From contig JAUXQH010000142.1 in NCBI GenBank assembly GCA_030685065.1, forward strand, positions 62,001 to 126,000: a stretch of 64,000 bases of DNA, given 5' to 3'. How positions within the stretch are numbered: the stretch's first letter is position 1; the number at the start of each line of letters is the position of its first letter. Below the pieces are notes generated by a model that was given only the letters and a program-made list of their open reading frames with translations, was not told where the DNA came from and did no database searches. Made by a program: the position numbers and the translations under genes. This stretch comes from Pseudomonadota bacterium (GTDB lineage: Bacteria > Myxococcota_A > UBA796 > SXON01). Shown here piece by piece: positions 1-7,335 of the stretch.

Positions 1-447
1 TCGCGGGCCGTGGCGGATCGCAAGCTGACGTTGGGCCAGGGCGTGCCGCTCGACTTGCGTGTTCACGACCCGGCGTGTGTCAACGGGGGGGGCACCGCGC
101 CCACGTGCTCGACGTGGGACGAGGCGTGGGCGGTCACCGACGCGCTGATCGCGGAGATGGCGCGCGCGTGCGGGGAGATCCCGTTCGTGGTGGTGCTCTT
201 TCCGGACCGCACGCAGGTCGAGCGACGCTCCGATTGGCCCGCGGCGCGGGCGTGGGATTTTGACGCCGCCCAGGCCCGGGCCGCCGCGATCGCGGGGAAG
301 CACGCGCCGGTGCTCGATCTGTTGCCGGGCCTGCGGGCGGAGGGGGGCGATCTCTATCTACGGAAGGACGGCCACTGGACAGCGCGCGGGCACGCGGCGG
401 CGGCGCGCCTCACGGTGCCGTTCGTGGCGGGGCGGGTAGGGGAGTAG
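1..447 (+). CDS. SGNH/AlgX-like hydrolase or O-acyltransferase, C-terminal fragment
   Basis: The reading frame is open at the left edge of the window, so only the C-terminal part (about 148 residues) is present. The end of the protein contains a KDGHW motif followed by ARGH. This is the Asp-x-His-Trp signature of the catalytic Asp/His pair in SGNH hydrolases, particularly the AlgX/AlgJ-like acetyltransferases that act on exported polysaccharides. The nucleophile Ser block would lie upstream, outside the window. A GTG at position 10 could be read as a start, but the family organisation argues that the gene begins earlier. The family assignment is fairly sure; the substrate cannot be told. Confidence 0.6.
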   Translation, partial: SRAVADRKLTLGQGVPLDLRVHDPACVNGGGTAPTCSTWDEAWAVTDALIAEMARACGEIPFVVVLFPDRTQVERRSDWPAARAWDFDAAQARAAAIAGKHAPVLDLLPGLRAEGGDLYLRKDGHWTARGHAAAARLTVPFVAGRVGE

Positions 448-581
448 GGCTCGGGGCTGGCCGCCAGAGGTTCAGCCGCCGCTGGTGACTATTCAGGACA
501 GGTGCTCGTCAGGCCAGCGCCGTGGCGCCCGGGTGGTCCGGTCGCTCGCGGATCCCTCGCGCCTGCCGAGCGGAGAGGCCC

Positions 582-1895
582 TTGAGTCCGATCTTCCTGT
601 TCCTCGGCGGCTGCTCGATTTTCGACCCGGATGCCCCGGCGGGGCCCGGCCCGAGCCTGACTCTTGATTCCGCGGTGGGCGACACGGGCGGCGAGACCGA
701 CACCGATGCGCCCGACACCGATGCCCCCGACAGCGATGCCCCCGACACTGGCGGGCCCGACATCACGCCGGTCGACAGCGGGCCGGTCGACACCGCCGCC
801 CCGGACACCGAGGACAGCGCCGCGTCCGAGGACGACGCGGCCACGGAGGCCGACGAGCTGTTCGAGGAGGGGACAATCCATGAATTCGGGCTGACCCTCG
901 GCGCGGCGGCGATCGCCAGCCTCGCAGTCGACCCGAGCCTCGACGTCCCCGCGTCGTTCTCCTACGGCGGGGAAACCTACAGCGTCGGCATCCACATCAA
1001 GGGGTCGCACTCGCTCCGGACGCTCGACGAGAAGGCGGCGTTCAAGATCGACTTCAACGAGTTCGTGCCGGGCCAGCGCTTCTTGGGGCTCGAGCACCTC
1101 ACGCTCAACAACATGGTGCAGGACCGCTCGATGCTCCGCGAGCACGCTGCCTACTGGCTCTACGATCAGCTCGGGGTGCCGGCCCCGCGGCACGGCTTCG
1201 CGCGGGTGGAGGTCAACGGCGCGCTGTTCGGGCTCTACGGCATCGTGGAGTCGATGGACCAGGACTTCCTCGCGCGGCGCTTTCCCGACGACACCGAGGG
1301 GAACCTCTACGAGACGGCGCACGCGCGCGGCGACGTGACGTGGGCGCGGAGCTCGGACTTCGTGCTCCAGCAGGCCGGCACCGTCCCCGAGGGGGAGGAC
1401 CTCGACGCGCTGGCCGACACGGTCGAGTCGGCCACACCGGACAGCTTCTTCGGGATGCTCGAGACGGTTTTCGACACCGATGAGCTCCTGACCTTCCTCG
1501 CGCTCGACATCGTGATGGGGCATGACGACGGGTACATCACGTCCTGCAACAACTACCTGCTGTACAACGCCCCGGACGCCGGGCAGTGGCACCTGGTGCC
1601 GTGGGGGCAGGACCAGACGTTCGACGAGGCCTCGTCGATCTACCTCGGCTACGAGGGGCAGCTGGCGGCGCGCTGCATCGCGTCGCCGGAGTGCAAGACG
1701 GCGTTCGACGGCAAGCTGCGCGAGGTGGCGGACCTGTGGGAGAGCGCGGACCTCGCGGGCTACGTCCGGGCGGCGGCGGAGGGGATCGAGGCGGACTGCG
1801 AGGCCGATCCCCGGAAGGAGCACGAGTGCAGCACGGAGGCGTTGCTCGAGTTCATCGAGACACGCCCGGAGCTGGTGCGCGCGCAGCTCCCATAG
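582..1895 (+). CDS. CotH-kinase family lipoprotein
   Basis: This 437-residue protein starts at a TTG preceded by GGAGAG six bases upstream. The next residues run through a short hydrophobic stretch to a lipobox-like FLGGC. An ATG at 522, which would give a longer basic leader, is the alternative start. A Thr/Asp/Pro-rich linker of about 80 residues follows. The rest matches the CotH spore-coat/kinase-like fold: a KGSHSLRTLDEKAAFKIDF block, LTLNNMVQDRSMLREH, a G-x-Y-x-x-VE block (LYGIVESMD) and a later LVPWGQDQTFD. CotH proteins are secreted atypical protein kinases in several spore formers; here I infer an exported, lipid-anchored protein, and kinase activity is not shown. The 3' end abuts the REP-like repeats. 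Confidence 0.8.
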   Translation: MSPIFLFLGGCSIFDPDAPAGPGPSLTLDSAVGDTGGETDTDAPDTDAPDSDAPDTGGPDITPVDSGPVDTAAPDTEDSAASEDDAATEADELFEEGTIHEFGLTLGAAAIASLAVDPSLDVPASFSYGGETYSVGIHIKGSHSLRTLDEKAAFKIDFNEFVPGQRFLGLEHLTLNNMVQDRSMLREHAAYWLYDQLGVPAPRHGFARVEVNGALFGLYGIVESMDQDFLARRFPDDTEGNLYETAHARGDVTWARSSDFVLQQAGTVPEGEDLDALADTVESATPDSFFGMLETVFDTDELLTFLALDIVMGHDDGYITSCNNYLLYNAPDAGQWHLVPWGQDQTFDEASSIYLGYEGQLAARCIASPECKTAFDGKLREVADLWESADLAGYVRAAAEGIEADCEADPRKEHECSTEALLEFIETRPELVRAQLP

Positions 1896-1896
1896 G

Positions 1897-2041
1897 GGGT
1901 CTGACCTTACGACTTATCACCTGGGACAGGCAAACGCCGAGAATCGAGCAGTAGGGTCTGACCTTACGATTTATCACCTGGAACCATAGAACGCCGAGAA
2001 TCCGGTGATCGGCCAAGTGACAAGTAATGAGGTCAGACCCC
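1897..2041. repeat. REP-like cluster: two direct and one inverted copy of a ~28-bp palindrome-type unit
   Basis: Two near-identical 28-bp units beginning GGGTCTGACCTTACGA lie at 1897-1924 and 1954-1981, exactly 57 bp apart and differing at one base. A diverged inverted copy, which on the minus strand begins GGGGTCTGACCTCATTAC, lies at 2013-2041. A second short repeat, ACGCCGAGAATC, follows each direct copy at 1934-1945 and 1991-2002. This is the organisation of REP/BIME elements mobilised by IS200-like (RAYT) transposases, but no transposase gene is in the window. The rest of the 317-bp gap up to 2212 holds a 13-bp C-rich repeat (2098-2123) and nothing else I can name. Confidence 0.65.
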
Positions 2042-2212
2042 ATCCGGGGAATTGCAAAGGTAAAAGGCCGATCGAGCTCCCGCGTCGTCACACAGCCACG
2101 CCCCGACCCCACGCTCCGACCCCACGCCCCTCCCAGCGCCATCGTCGACTTCGTGGAGCAGCCGCGCGCCCGCCCCCTTCGTCGGCTACCATGCCGCGCC
2201 CCCGGACGCCTC

Positions 2213-4132
2213 GTGAAGACCCACCCCCTGTCCCTCTCCACGCTCGCGCTCCTCCTCCTGTCCACGCTCGCCTGCGCGGGCGGGAAGGACGCGAAGGACC
2301 CGGGCGACGAGGCCGACGCCGACACCGACGCCGACACCGACGCCGACTCGGACGCCGACGCCGACACCGACGCCGACTCGGACGCCGACACCGACGCGGA
2401 CACCGACACCGATCCCCCCCGCGAGTGCGACGAGACCGAGTCCATCTGTGACGGCGACGCCTGCGACTGGGACGTGGTCGCCGACGTGTACGACGTGAGC
2501 GGCGCGGTGACCTACGAGGGCGCGCGCCCGCCGACCTACAGCGGCTACGACGACTTCACGGTGTACTTCACCGACACCGACTCCAGCCGTCGCTACGCCT
2601 TCGGCGGCGAGAACGGCGCCTACGCCGCCGCCCTGCCTGGCGGCACCTACGACGTGTCGCTCGTCCTCCTCAACCTCGGCACCGAGGGCGTCTGTTACGA
2701 CGAGATCCTCGTCCGCGAAGACCGCCAGGTCGACGACGACGCCACCCTCGACCTGGACGCCGAGGTGTACGACGTGAGCGGCGACGTGACCTACGAAGGC
2801 GCGCCCCCCCCGTCCTACAGCGGCTACGACGACTTCACCGTGTACTTCACCGACACGGATTCGGGTGCTCGCTACGCCTTCTCCGGCGAGAACGGCGCGT
2901 ACGCCGCCGCGGTTCCCGGCGGCACCTACGACGTCTCGCTGGTGCTCCTCAACCTCGGCACCGAGGGCGTCTGCTACGACGAGATCCTCGTCCGCGAGGA
3001 CCGCCAGGTCGATGACGACGCCACCCTCGACCTCGACGCCGAGGTGTTCGACGTGAGCGGCGATGTGACCTACGAAGGCGCCGCCCCGCCCGCCTACAGC
3101 GGCTACGACGACTTCACGGTCTACTTCACCGACACCAGGTCGGGGCAGCGCTACGCATTCGCCGGGGAGAACGGCGCATACGCCGCCGCCGTTCCCGACG
3201 GCACCTACGACATCTCCATCGTGCTCTTGAACCTCGGCACCGAGGGCGTCTGTTACGACGAGATCGTCGTCCGCGAGGCCCGACCCGTCGACACCGACAC
3301 CACGCTCGACCTCGACGCGGACGTGTTCGACATCTCCGGGCGGGTCACCTACGACGGCGCGCGCCCGCCGACCTACAGCGGTTACGACGACTTCACCGTG
3401 TACTTCACGGACACGGACTCGGGTGCGCGCTTCGCCTTCCCGGGGGAGAACGGCGCCTACGCGGCCGCGTTGCCCGGCGGCACCTACGACGTCTCGCTGC
3501 TCCTGCTCAACCTCGGGACCGAGGGCGTCTGTTACGACGAAATGCTGGTCCGCGAGGACAAGCGCATCGACGCCGACGGCACCGTGAACGTCGATGCCGA
3601 GGTGTTCGATCGGTCCGGCGACGTGACCTACCAAGGCGAGCCGCCCCCGAGCTACAGCGGCTACGACGACTTCACCGTGTACTTCACGGACACGAGCTCG
3701 GGTCGGCGCTACGCCTACGCCGGCGAGGACGGCGCCTACGCCGCCGCCGTGCCGTCGGGCACCTACGACGTGTCGATCACGCTCCTCAACCTCGGGACCG
3801 AGGGCGTCTGCTACGACGAGATCCGGGTGCGCTCGAACGAGAGCGTCTCCTCCGACGACACGCTCGACCTGTCCGCCGAGGTGTTCGATCTCGCCGGGAG
3901 CGTCACCTACGAGGGCGCGCGCCCGCCGACCTACAGCGGCTACGACGACTTCACGGTGTCCTTCACCGACATCCTCGACGGCCACCGTTACGCGTTCGGG
4001 GGGGACAACGGCACCTACGCGGCCGCGCTTCCGGCCGGCGTCTATGACGTGTCGCTCACGCTGCTCAACCTCGGCACCGAGGGCGTCTGCTACGACGAGA
4101 TCCCCGTCGGAGAGTGCATCGAGGTGGGGTGA
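2213..4132 (+). CDS. Exported lipoprotein with six 93-residue tandem repeats
   Basis: The chosen start is GTG 2213 because the next 20 residues form a clean lipoprotein signal (VKTHPL, then leucine-rich, then lipobox LSTLAC); reading from upstream starts only adds an arginine/proline-rich lead. The mature protein (639 residues in all) begins with an Asp/Ala/Thr linker and a short Cys-rich segment (CDETESICDGDACDW). Six copies of a 93-residue module follow, each with VxDxSG, PPxYSGYDDFTVYFTD, GENGAYAAA, GTYDVSL and LLNLGTEGVCYDEI. Each copy has one Cys. The module resembles the beta-sandwich (CarboxypepD_reg or transthyretin-like) repeats of surface proteins, but I do not recognise a named family. 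Likely an outer-membrane-anchored, extended surface protein. Confidence 0.8.
   Translation: MKTHPLSLSTLALLLLSTLACAGGKDAKDPGDEADADTDADTDADSDADADTDADSDADTDADTDTDPPRECDETESICDGDACDWDVVADVYDVSGAVTYEGARPPTYSGYDDFTVYFTDTDSSRRYAFGGENGAYAAALPGGTYDVSLVLLNLGTEGVCYDEILVREDRQVDDDATLDLDAEVYDVSGDVTYEGAPPPSYSGYDDFTVYFTDTDSGARYAFSGENGAYAAAVPGGTYDVSLVLLNLGTEGVCYDEILVREDRQVDDDATLDLDAEVFDVSGDVTYEGAAPPAYSGYDDFTVYFTDTRSGQRYAFAGENGAYAAAVPDGTYDISIVLLNLGTEGVCYDEIVVREARPVDTDTTLDLDADVFDISGRVTYDGARPPTYSGYDDFTVYFTDTDSGARFAFPGENGAYAAALPGGTYDVSLLLLNLGTEGVCYDEMLVREDKRIDADGTVNVDAEVFDRSGDVTYQGEPPPSYSGYDDFTVYFTDTSSGRRYAYAGEDGAYAAAVPSGTYDVSITLLNLGTEGVCYDEIRVRSNESVSSDDTLDLSAEVFDLAGSVTYEGARPPTYSGYDDFTVSFTDILDGHRYAFGGDNGTYAAALPAGVYDVSLTLLNLGTEGVCYDEIPVGECIEVG
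2486..4132 (+). repeat. Six in-frame tandem repeats, exact 279-bp period
   Basis: The repeat begins at 2486, 2765, 3044, 3323, 3602 and 3881. Every interval is 279 bp (93 codons) without a single indel; the last copy is cut to 83 codons by the stop. Copies 1 and 2 are the most alike. The absence of length variation shows either recent amplification or strong constraint on module length. Confidence 0.9.
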
Positions 4133-4141
4133 GGCGCTGCC

Positions 4142-4309
4142 TATCCAGAACGCCGGAGCGCGTTCTGGATAGTGGTTTCCGGTCGGCGAAACTCCGTTTC
4201 AAGCGGGCGGCGTGGCTGCGCCAGCGCAGACACGGGCCCACTCGGAACGGTCCGCGTCCGGATCGCCGTTCTTGCCGGCGGGTTTGGTAACCCGCCGGCA
4301 AGAACGGCT
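4142..4309. repeat. 168-bp structured dispersed repeat, copy 1
   Basis: The same 168-bp sequence occurs again at 23467-23634 with 12 substitutions and no gap. It begins with a 12-bp hairpin (4142-4153 paired with 4160-4171) and ends with a perfect 20-bp stem and TGGT loop (4265-4284 paired with 4289-4308). A weaker hairpin lies at 4212-4233. It separates two convergent genes; the stop codon of the minus-strand gene (4308-4310) overlaps its last bases. The terminal stem could act as a bidirectional terminator, though there is no T tract. It could be a MITE-like element or a structured RNA. Confidence 0.8.
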
Positions 4310-5372
4310 ACCCCAACGGCTCCAGCTCCTTCTCCGACACGCCAACCGCCTCGGTCTTGGCCTCCGCTTCCGCCTCGTCGCCGCGCGCGGGCGCGGGCCG
4401 CTCCTGGCGAGAGGGGGCATCCGGCTCCAAGGCGAGCTCCACCAGCACCGGAAAGTGGTCCGAGCCGCCCGCGGGCAGGCGCGTGAGCTCCACCAACGTG
4501 AAGCGGGAGGACGCGAACACGTGGTCGAGCGGAAACCGGACCAGGCGACGCTTGGCGTTGAACGTGTGGAAGAAGCCCCGGCCCCGGCGCGGGTCGAGCA
4601 TGCCCGAGAGGCGCAGGAACAGCCGGGTGGTGTGAGACCACGCCACGTCGTTGAGATCACCGGCCACGATGCTGGGGTACCGCTCGTTGCGCGTCGCGCG
4701 TCCGACCACGACGAGCTCGGCGTCGCGGCCGGCGGTGTCGGTCGACTCGGCGGGCACGGGCGGGCGCGGATGCAGTCCGTGGAAGGCCACGCGTTGTCCG
4801 GACGGGAGCAGGATCGTCGCGTGTACCGATGGCACGGTCGGGTCCACGAGGTACTCCACGCGGGCCTCCTCGAGGGGGAGTCTGGACCAGAGGCCGATGC
4901 CGTACCCGTTCTCGCGCGGCTCGAGCACGCGGTGGGGAAGGGCCTCGGCGAGCGGCGCGAGGGCCGCCATCCACGCGGCGTCGGTCTCCACCGCGAGCAC
5001 CAGGTCGGGGTCCGCGCGCGCCACGACCGCCAGGAACGCGGCGTGATCCTGGTTGGTGTCGAGCACGTTCGCGACCAGCAGCCGCACCGAAGCGCCTTCG
5101 CGCGGGTGGCGGGCGCGCACCATCTGGCAGGGCCAGAGCGGCGTGTAGGGCACCACGCGGAGGAGCTGGGCCCCGAAGCACAGCGCCGTCGTGAGGAGGA
5201 GCCCCCGATCGAACGGCGTCCTCGCGGCGATCCACCCCGCTGCGAGCGCGACGAGCCCGAGCGCAGCGAGCTGGAGGCGGGGGTAGTCGAACGCCCGCAC
5301 CCACCACGCGGAAGCGCGCGTGGCGGCGAGGACCGTGCCGATCACCAGCAGGGGTGCCAGGATCCGAAACAA
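4308..5372 (-). CDS. Membrane-anchored endonuclease/exonuclease/phosphatase family protein
   Basis: The 354-residue protein has two to three N-terminal hydrophobic segments (about residues 3-80) followed by an EEP hydrolase domain. The visible motifs are NVLDTNQD at the domain start, VLAVETDA (metal-binding Glu), FHGLHP, AGDLND (catalytic Asp-Asn block), FPLDHVF and the terminal GSDHFPV with the catalytic Asp-His pair. All key residues are present. Such membrane-tethered EEP proteins (YafD-like) are usually annotated only to family. A charged Glu/Lys tail of about 30 residues ends the protein. The start codon is TTG with no clear Shine-Dalgarno, so the N-terminus is uncertain. Confidence 0.8.
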   Translation of the reverse strand: MFRILAPLLVIGTVLAATRASAWWVRAFDYPRLQLAALGLVALAAGWIAARTPFDRGLLLTTALCFGAQLLRVVPYTPLWPCQMVRARHPREGASVRLLVANVLDTNQDHAAFLAVVARADPDLVLAVETDAAWMAALAPLAEALPHRVLEPRENGYGIGLWSRLPLEEARVEYLVDPTVPSVHATILLPSGQRVAFHGLHPRPPVPAESTDTAGRDAELVVVGRATRNERYPSIVAGDLNDVAWSHTTRLFLRLSGMLDPRRGRGFFHTFNAKRRLVRFPLDHVFASSRFTLVELTRLPAGGSDHFPVLVELALEPDAPSRQERPAPARGDEAEAEAKTEAVGVSEKELEPLG

Positions 5373-5470
5373 GACGAGCGCCGCGTCCAGTGCCAGCCTC
5401 CGCTCTCCCGATCAACCCGGCACCCGGGCCGAATCGGCCCCCCCGGTGTAGGCGGGTACAGGAGAGCGTC

Positions 5471-6526
5471 GTGGCGCGCACCCTCATCATCGGAGACATC
5501 CATGGGTCCTGGGACGAGCTCCAGGACCTGTTCGCGCGCGTGGGGCTCACCGACGAGGACGTGGTCGTCAGCGTCGGCGACCTGGTGGACCGCGGGCCGG
5601 CCCCGGGCGAGGTCGTGGCGTGGTTTCGCGGCCGGGCCAACGCCGTCGTCGTGTGCGGCAACCATGAGCGCAAGCACGTGCGCGGCACGATGTCCCACAG
5701 CCAGGACATCACGCGCCTTCAGTTGGGAGCGGGCTACGCCGACGCCGTCGCTTGGATGGGGACTCTGCCGTATTGGTACGAGACCGACGCGGTGCGCGTG
5801 GTCCACGCGGCGCTGATCCCGGGCGTGCCGTTGGCCGAGACACCGCAGGACATCCTGTGCGGCACGGTCTCCGGAGAGGAGCGCCTGAAGAAGCGCCTCG
5901 CGGCGGCCCACCCCGAAGGGACCCACCCCGAAGGCACGCCCGGGCCGTGGTGGCACGAGCTGTACGACGATCCCAAGCCGGTCGTGTTCGGCCACCACGT
6001 CGTCGAAGCGCCGATCGTGCGCGAGGGGCGCGTGTACGGGATCGACACGGGCTGCGTGCACGGGTGGAGCCTCACCGCACTGGTGCTCCCGAGCTTCGAG
6101 CTGGTCTCCGTGCCCTCCCGCGGCGATCGATGGCGCGAGGTGCGGCAGGCGTGGCAGGTGCCGGTGCTCCGCGAGCGCGACTGGCGCGGCATGACCTTCG
6201 AGCAGATCGAGAAGAAGCTGGGCGACCTGTCGCGCGGCGCCGAGGCCGACACGATCGCGTTCCTCGACGGGGTGCGCGCGTGGATTGCGGATCTACGGGC
6301 CGCCATCCCGCGGCTGTCCGCCGCGCTCGACGCCCAGATCGGCCCCCTCCTGGTCGAGCACGGCGAGGAGGGCTTCGCGCGGGCCGCGTCCGCCCACCCA
6401 GCCGGCGTCCCCCTCATCCAGCGGAAGAAGGGGCGCCTGTCGGACGCCCACCTCGGCTGCGCCACGCCCGGCGCCGTCTACCACCTCGCCGAAGCGTTGG
6501 GGGTCGGCCTCGTCGAGGGGCCCTGA
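5471..6526 (+). CDS. PPP-like metallophosphatase (calcineurin-type)
   Basis: Starts at GTG 5471 just after an AGGAG; this gives a 351-residue protein that begins directly with the first metal-binding motif. The metallophosphoesterase signature is complete: GDIHG, GDLVDRGP, GNHE, then VVHAAL and FGHH. The order and spacing resemble the PPP subgroup (PrpE / bis(5'-nucleosyl)-tetraphosphatase-like) rather than long exonuclease families. About 120 extra C-terminal residues (from about residue 230) have no motif I recognise. It stands alone between a convergent neighbour and the minus-strand EEP gene. The substrate could be a phosphoprotein or a dinucleoside polyphosphate. The kinase array 4 kb away is suggestive but not evidence of partnership. 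Confidence 0.8.
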   Translation: MARTLIIGDIHGSWDELQDLFARVGLTDEDVVVSVGDLVDRGPAPGEVVAWFRGRANAVVVCGNHERKHVRGTMSHSQDITRLQLGAGYADAVAWMGTLPYWYETDAVRVVHAALIPGVPLAETPQDILCGTVSGEERLKKRLAAAHPEGTHPEGTPGPWWHELYDDPKPVVFGHHVVEAPIVREGRVYGIDTGCVHGWSLTALVLPSFELVSVPSRGDRWREVRQAWQVPVLRERDWRGMTFEQIEKKLGDLSRGAEADTIAFLDGVRAWIADLRAAIPRLSAALDAQIGPLLVEHGEEGFARAASAHPAGVPLIQRKKGRLSDAHLGCATPGAVYHLAEALGVGLVEGP

Positions 6527-6576
6527 CCACGCCCAGGGCGGCCCAGGGCGGCTGGGGGCGGGTGATTCCGAAGGAA

Positions 6577-7335
6577 CTACCCGAGAACGTGCAGCACGCC
6601 CCAAACCCCCGCGAACAGCCCGATCAGCAGCAGCAAGCCGAGCAGGTACCCGCGGAATTCGAGCCAGATCCCCTCCGGCTGCGGATTTCGCACGGGCGTG
6701 AAGGCGCCCGGAACGGCGGCCTCGTCTCTCCACCAGCGTCGAAGCCCGCTCGGACGGGGCACGAGCATCGGTACGCGTGCGCGGTAGGTCGCGTAGCGAG
6801 CGCCGAAGCGGGCGTCGCAGAAGCGCTCCTGCAGGTAGCGGTTCGTGACCACCGAGTACACCACCAGCACCGGCACGAAGCCGACGAGGAACACGGTCGA
6901 CTGCCACAGCAGGCCGAGCCCGATCACGCCGAGGAGCTTCCCCAGGACGGACGGGTGGCGCACCATCGTGTACGGCCCGGTGTCGACCATGGCGGTGGGC
7001 CCGCCGTCCACGTGGGTTCCCGGGGAGCCGCCGCCCGCCAGGAACAGGTACCCGTACACGTACCAGACCCAGAAGCCGCCCGCGGCGATCAGCGAGGCCC
7101 CCAGCGCGCCGACGGCGGGCCACGGGCCGAGCGGGGCGATGCCGAGCTCGCCATCCACCCGGGTCGCGAGGAAACACATGACCATCGCGGCCGGGAACAT
7201 CACGAACAGGTGGATCCCGAAGTTCCGGTACAGCTCGGGTGTCCAGATGGCGTTGAGGCACGCCGCGAACGCCGGGCGGCGAATCAGTGCGGGGGCCGCG
7301 CGCTCCATCCGGTCGGTACTATCCCGGTCAGCCAC
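6577..7335 (-). CDS. Isoprenylcysteine carboxyl methyltransferase / phospholipid methyltransferase-like membrane protein
   Basis: The 252-residue protein has about five to six hydrophobic segments. The cofactor-binding block near residues 115-135 reads VDTGPYTMVRHPSVLG, which is the G-P-Y-x-x-x-RHP hallmark of the ICMT/PEMT family, followed by RYLQERFCDARFGARYATYR, the family's second block (E...FG..Y..Y). Bacterial members methylate isoprenoid or lipid substrates in the membrane; the target here is unknown. The start codon overlaps the 3' end of the upstream HEAT-repeat gene by 8 bp, so the two are probably co-translated. Confidence 0.75.
   Translation of the reverse strand: MADRDSTDRMERAAPALIRRPAFAACLNAIWTPELYRNFGIHLFVMFPAAMVMCFLATRVDGELGIAPLGPWPAVGALGASLIAAGGFWVWYVYGYLFLAGGGSPGTHVDGGPTAMVDTGPYTMVRHPSVLGKLLGVIGLGLLWQSTVFLVGFVPVLVVYSVVTNRYLQERFCDARFGARYATYRARVPMLVPRPSGLRRWWRDEAAVPGAFTPVRNPQPEGIWLEFRGYLLGLLLLIGLFAGVWGVLHVLG

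Noticed and set aside
4265-4308. Strong 20-bp hairpin as an intrinsic terminator
   Set aside because: No T tract follows on either strand, and the same stem occurs as part of the dispersed repeat, so it is annotated as repeat structure only.
4142-4309. Small plus-strand open frame inside the 168-bp repeat
   Set aside because: The plus-strand peptide frame changes at most substituted codons between copies, and the frame extends past the repeat into unrelated sequence. The minus-strand frame is discussed as an open alternative in the finding.
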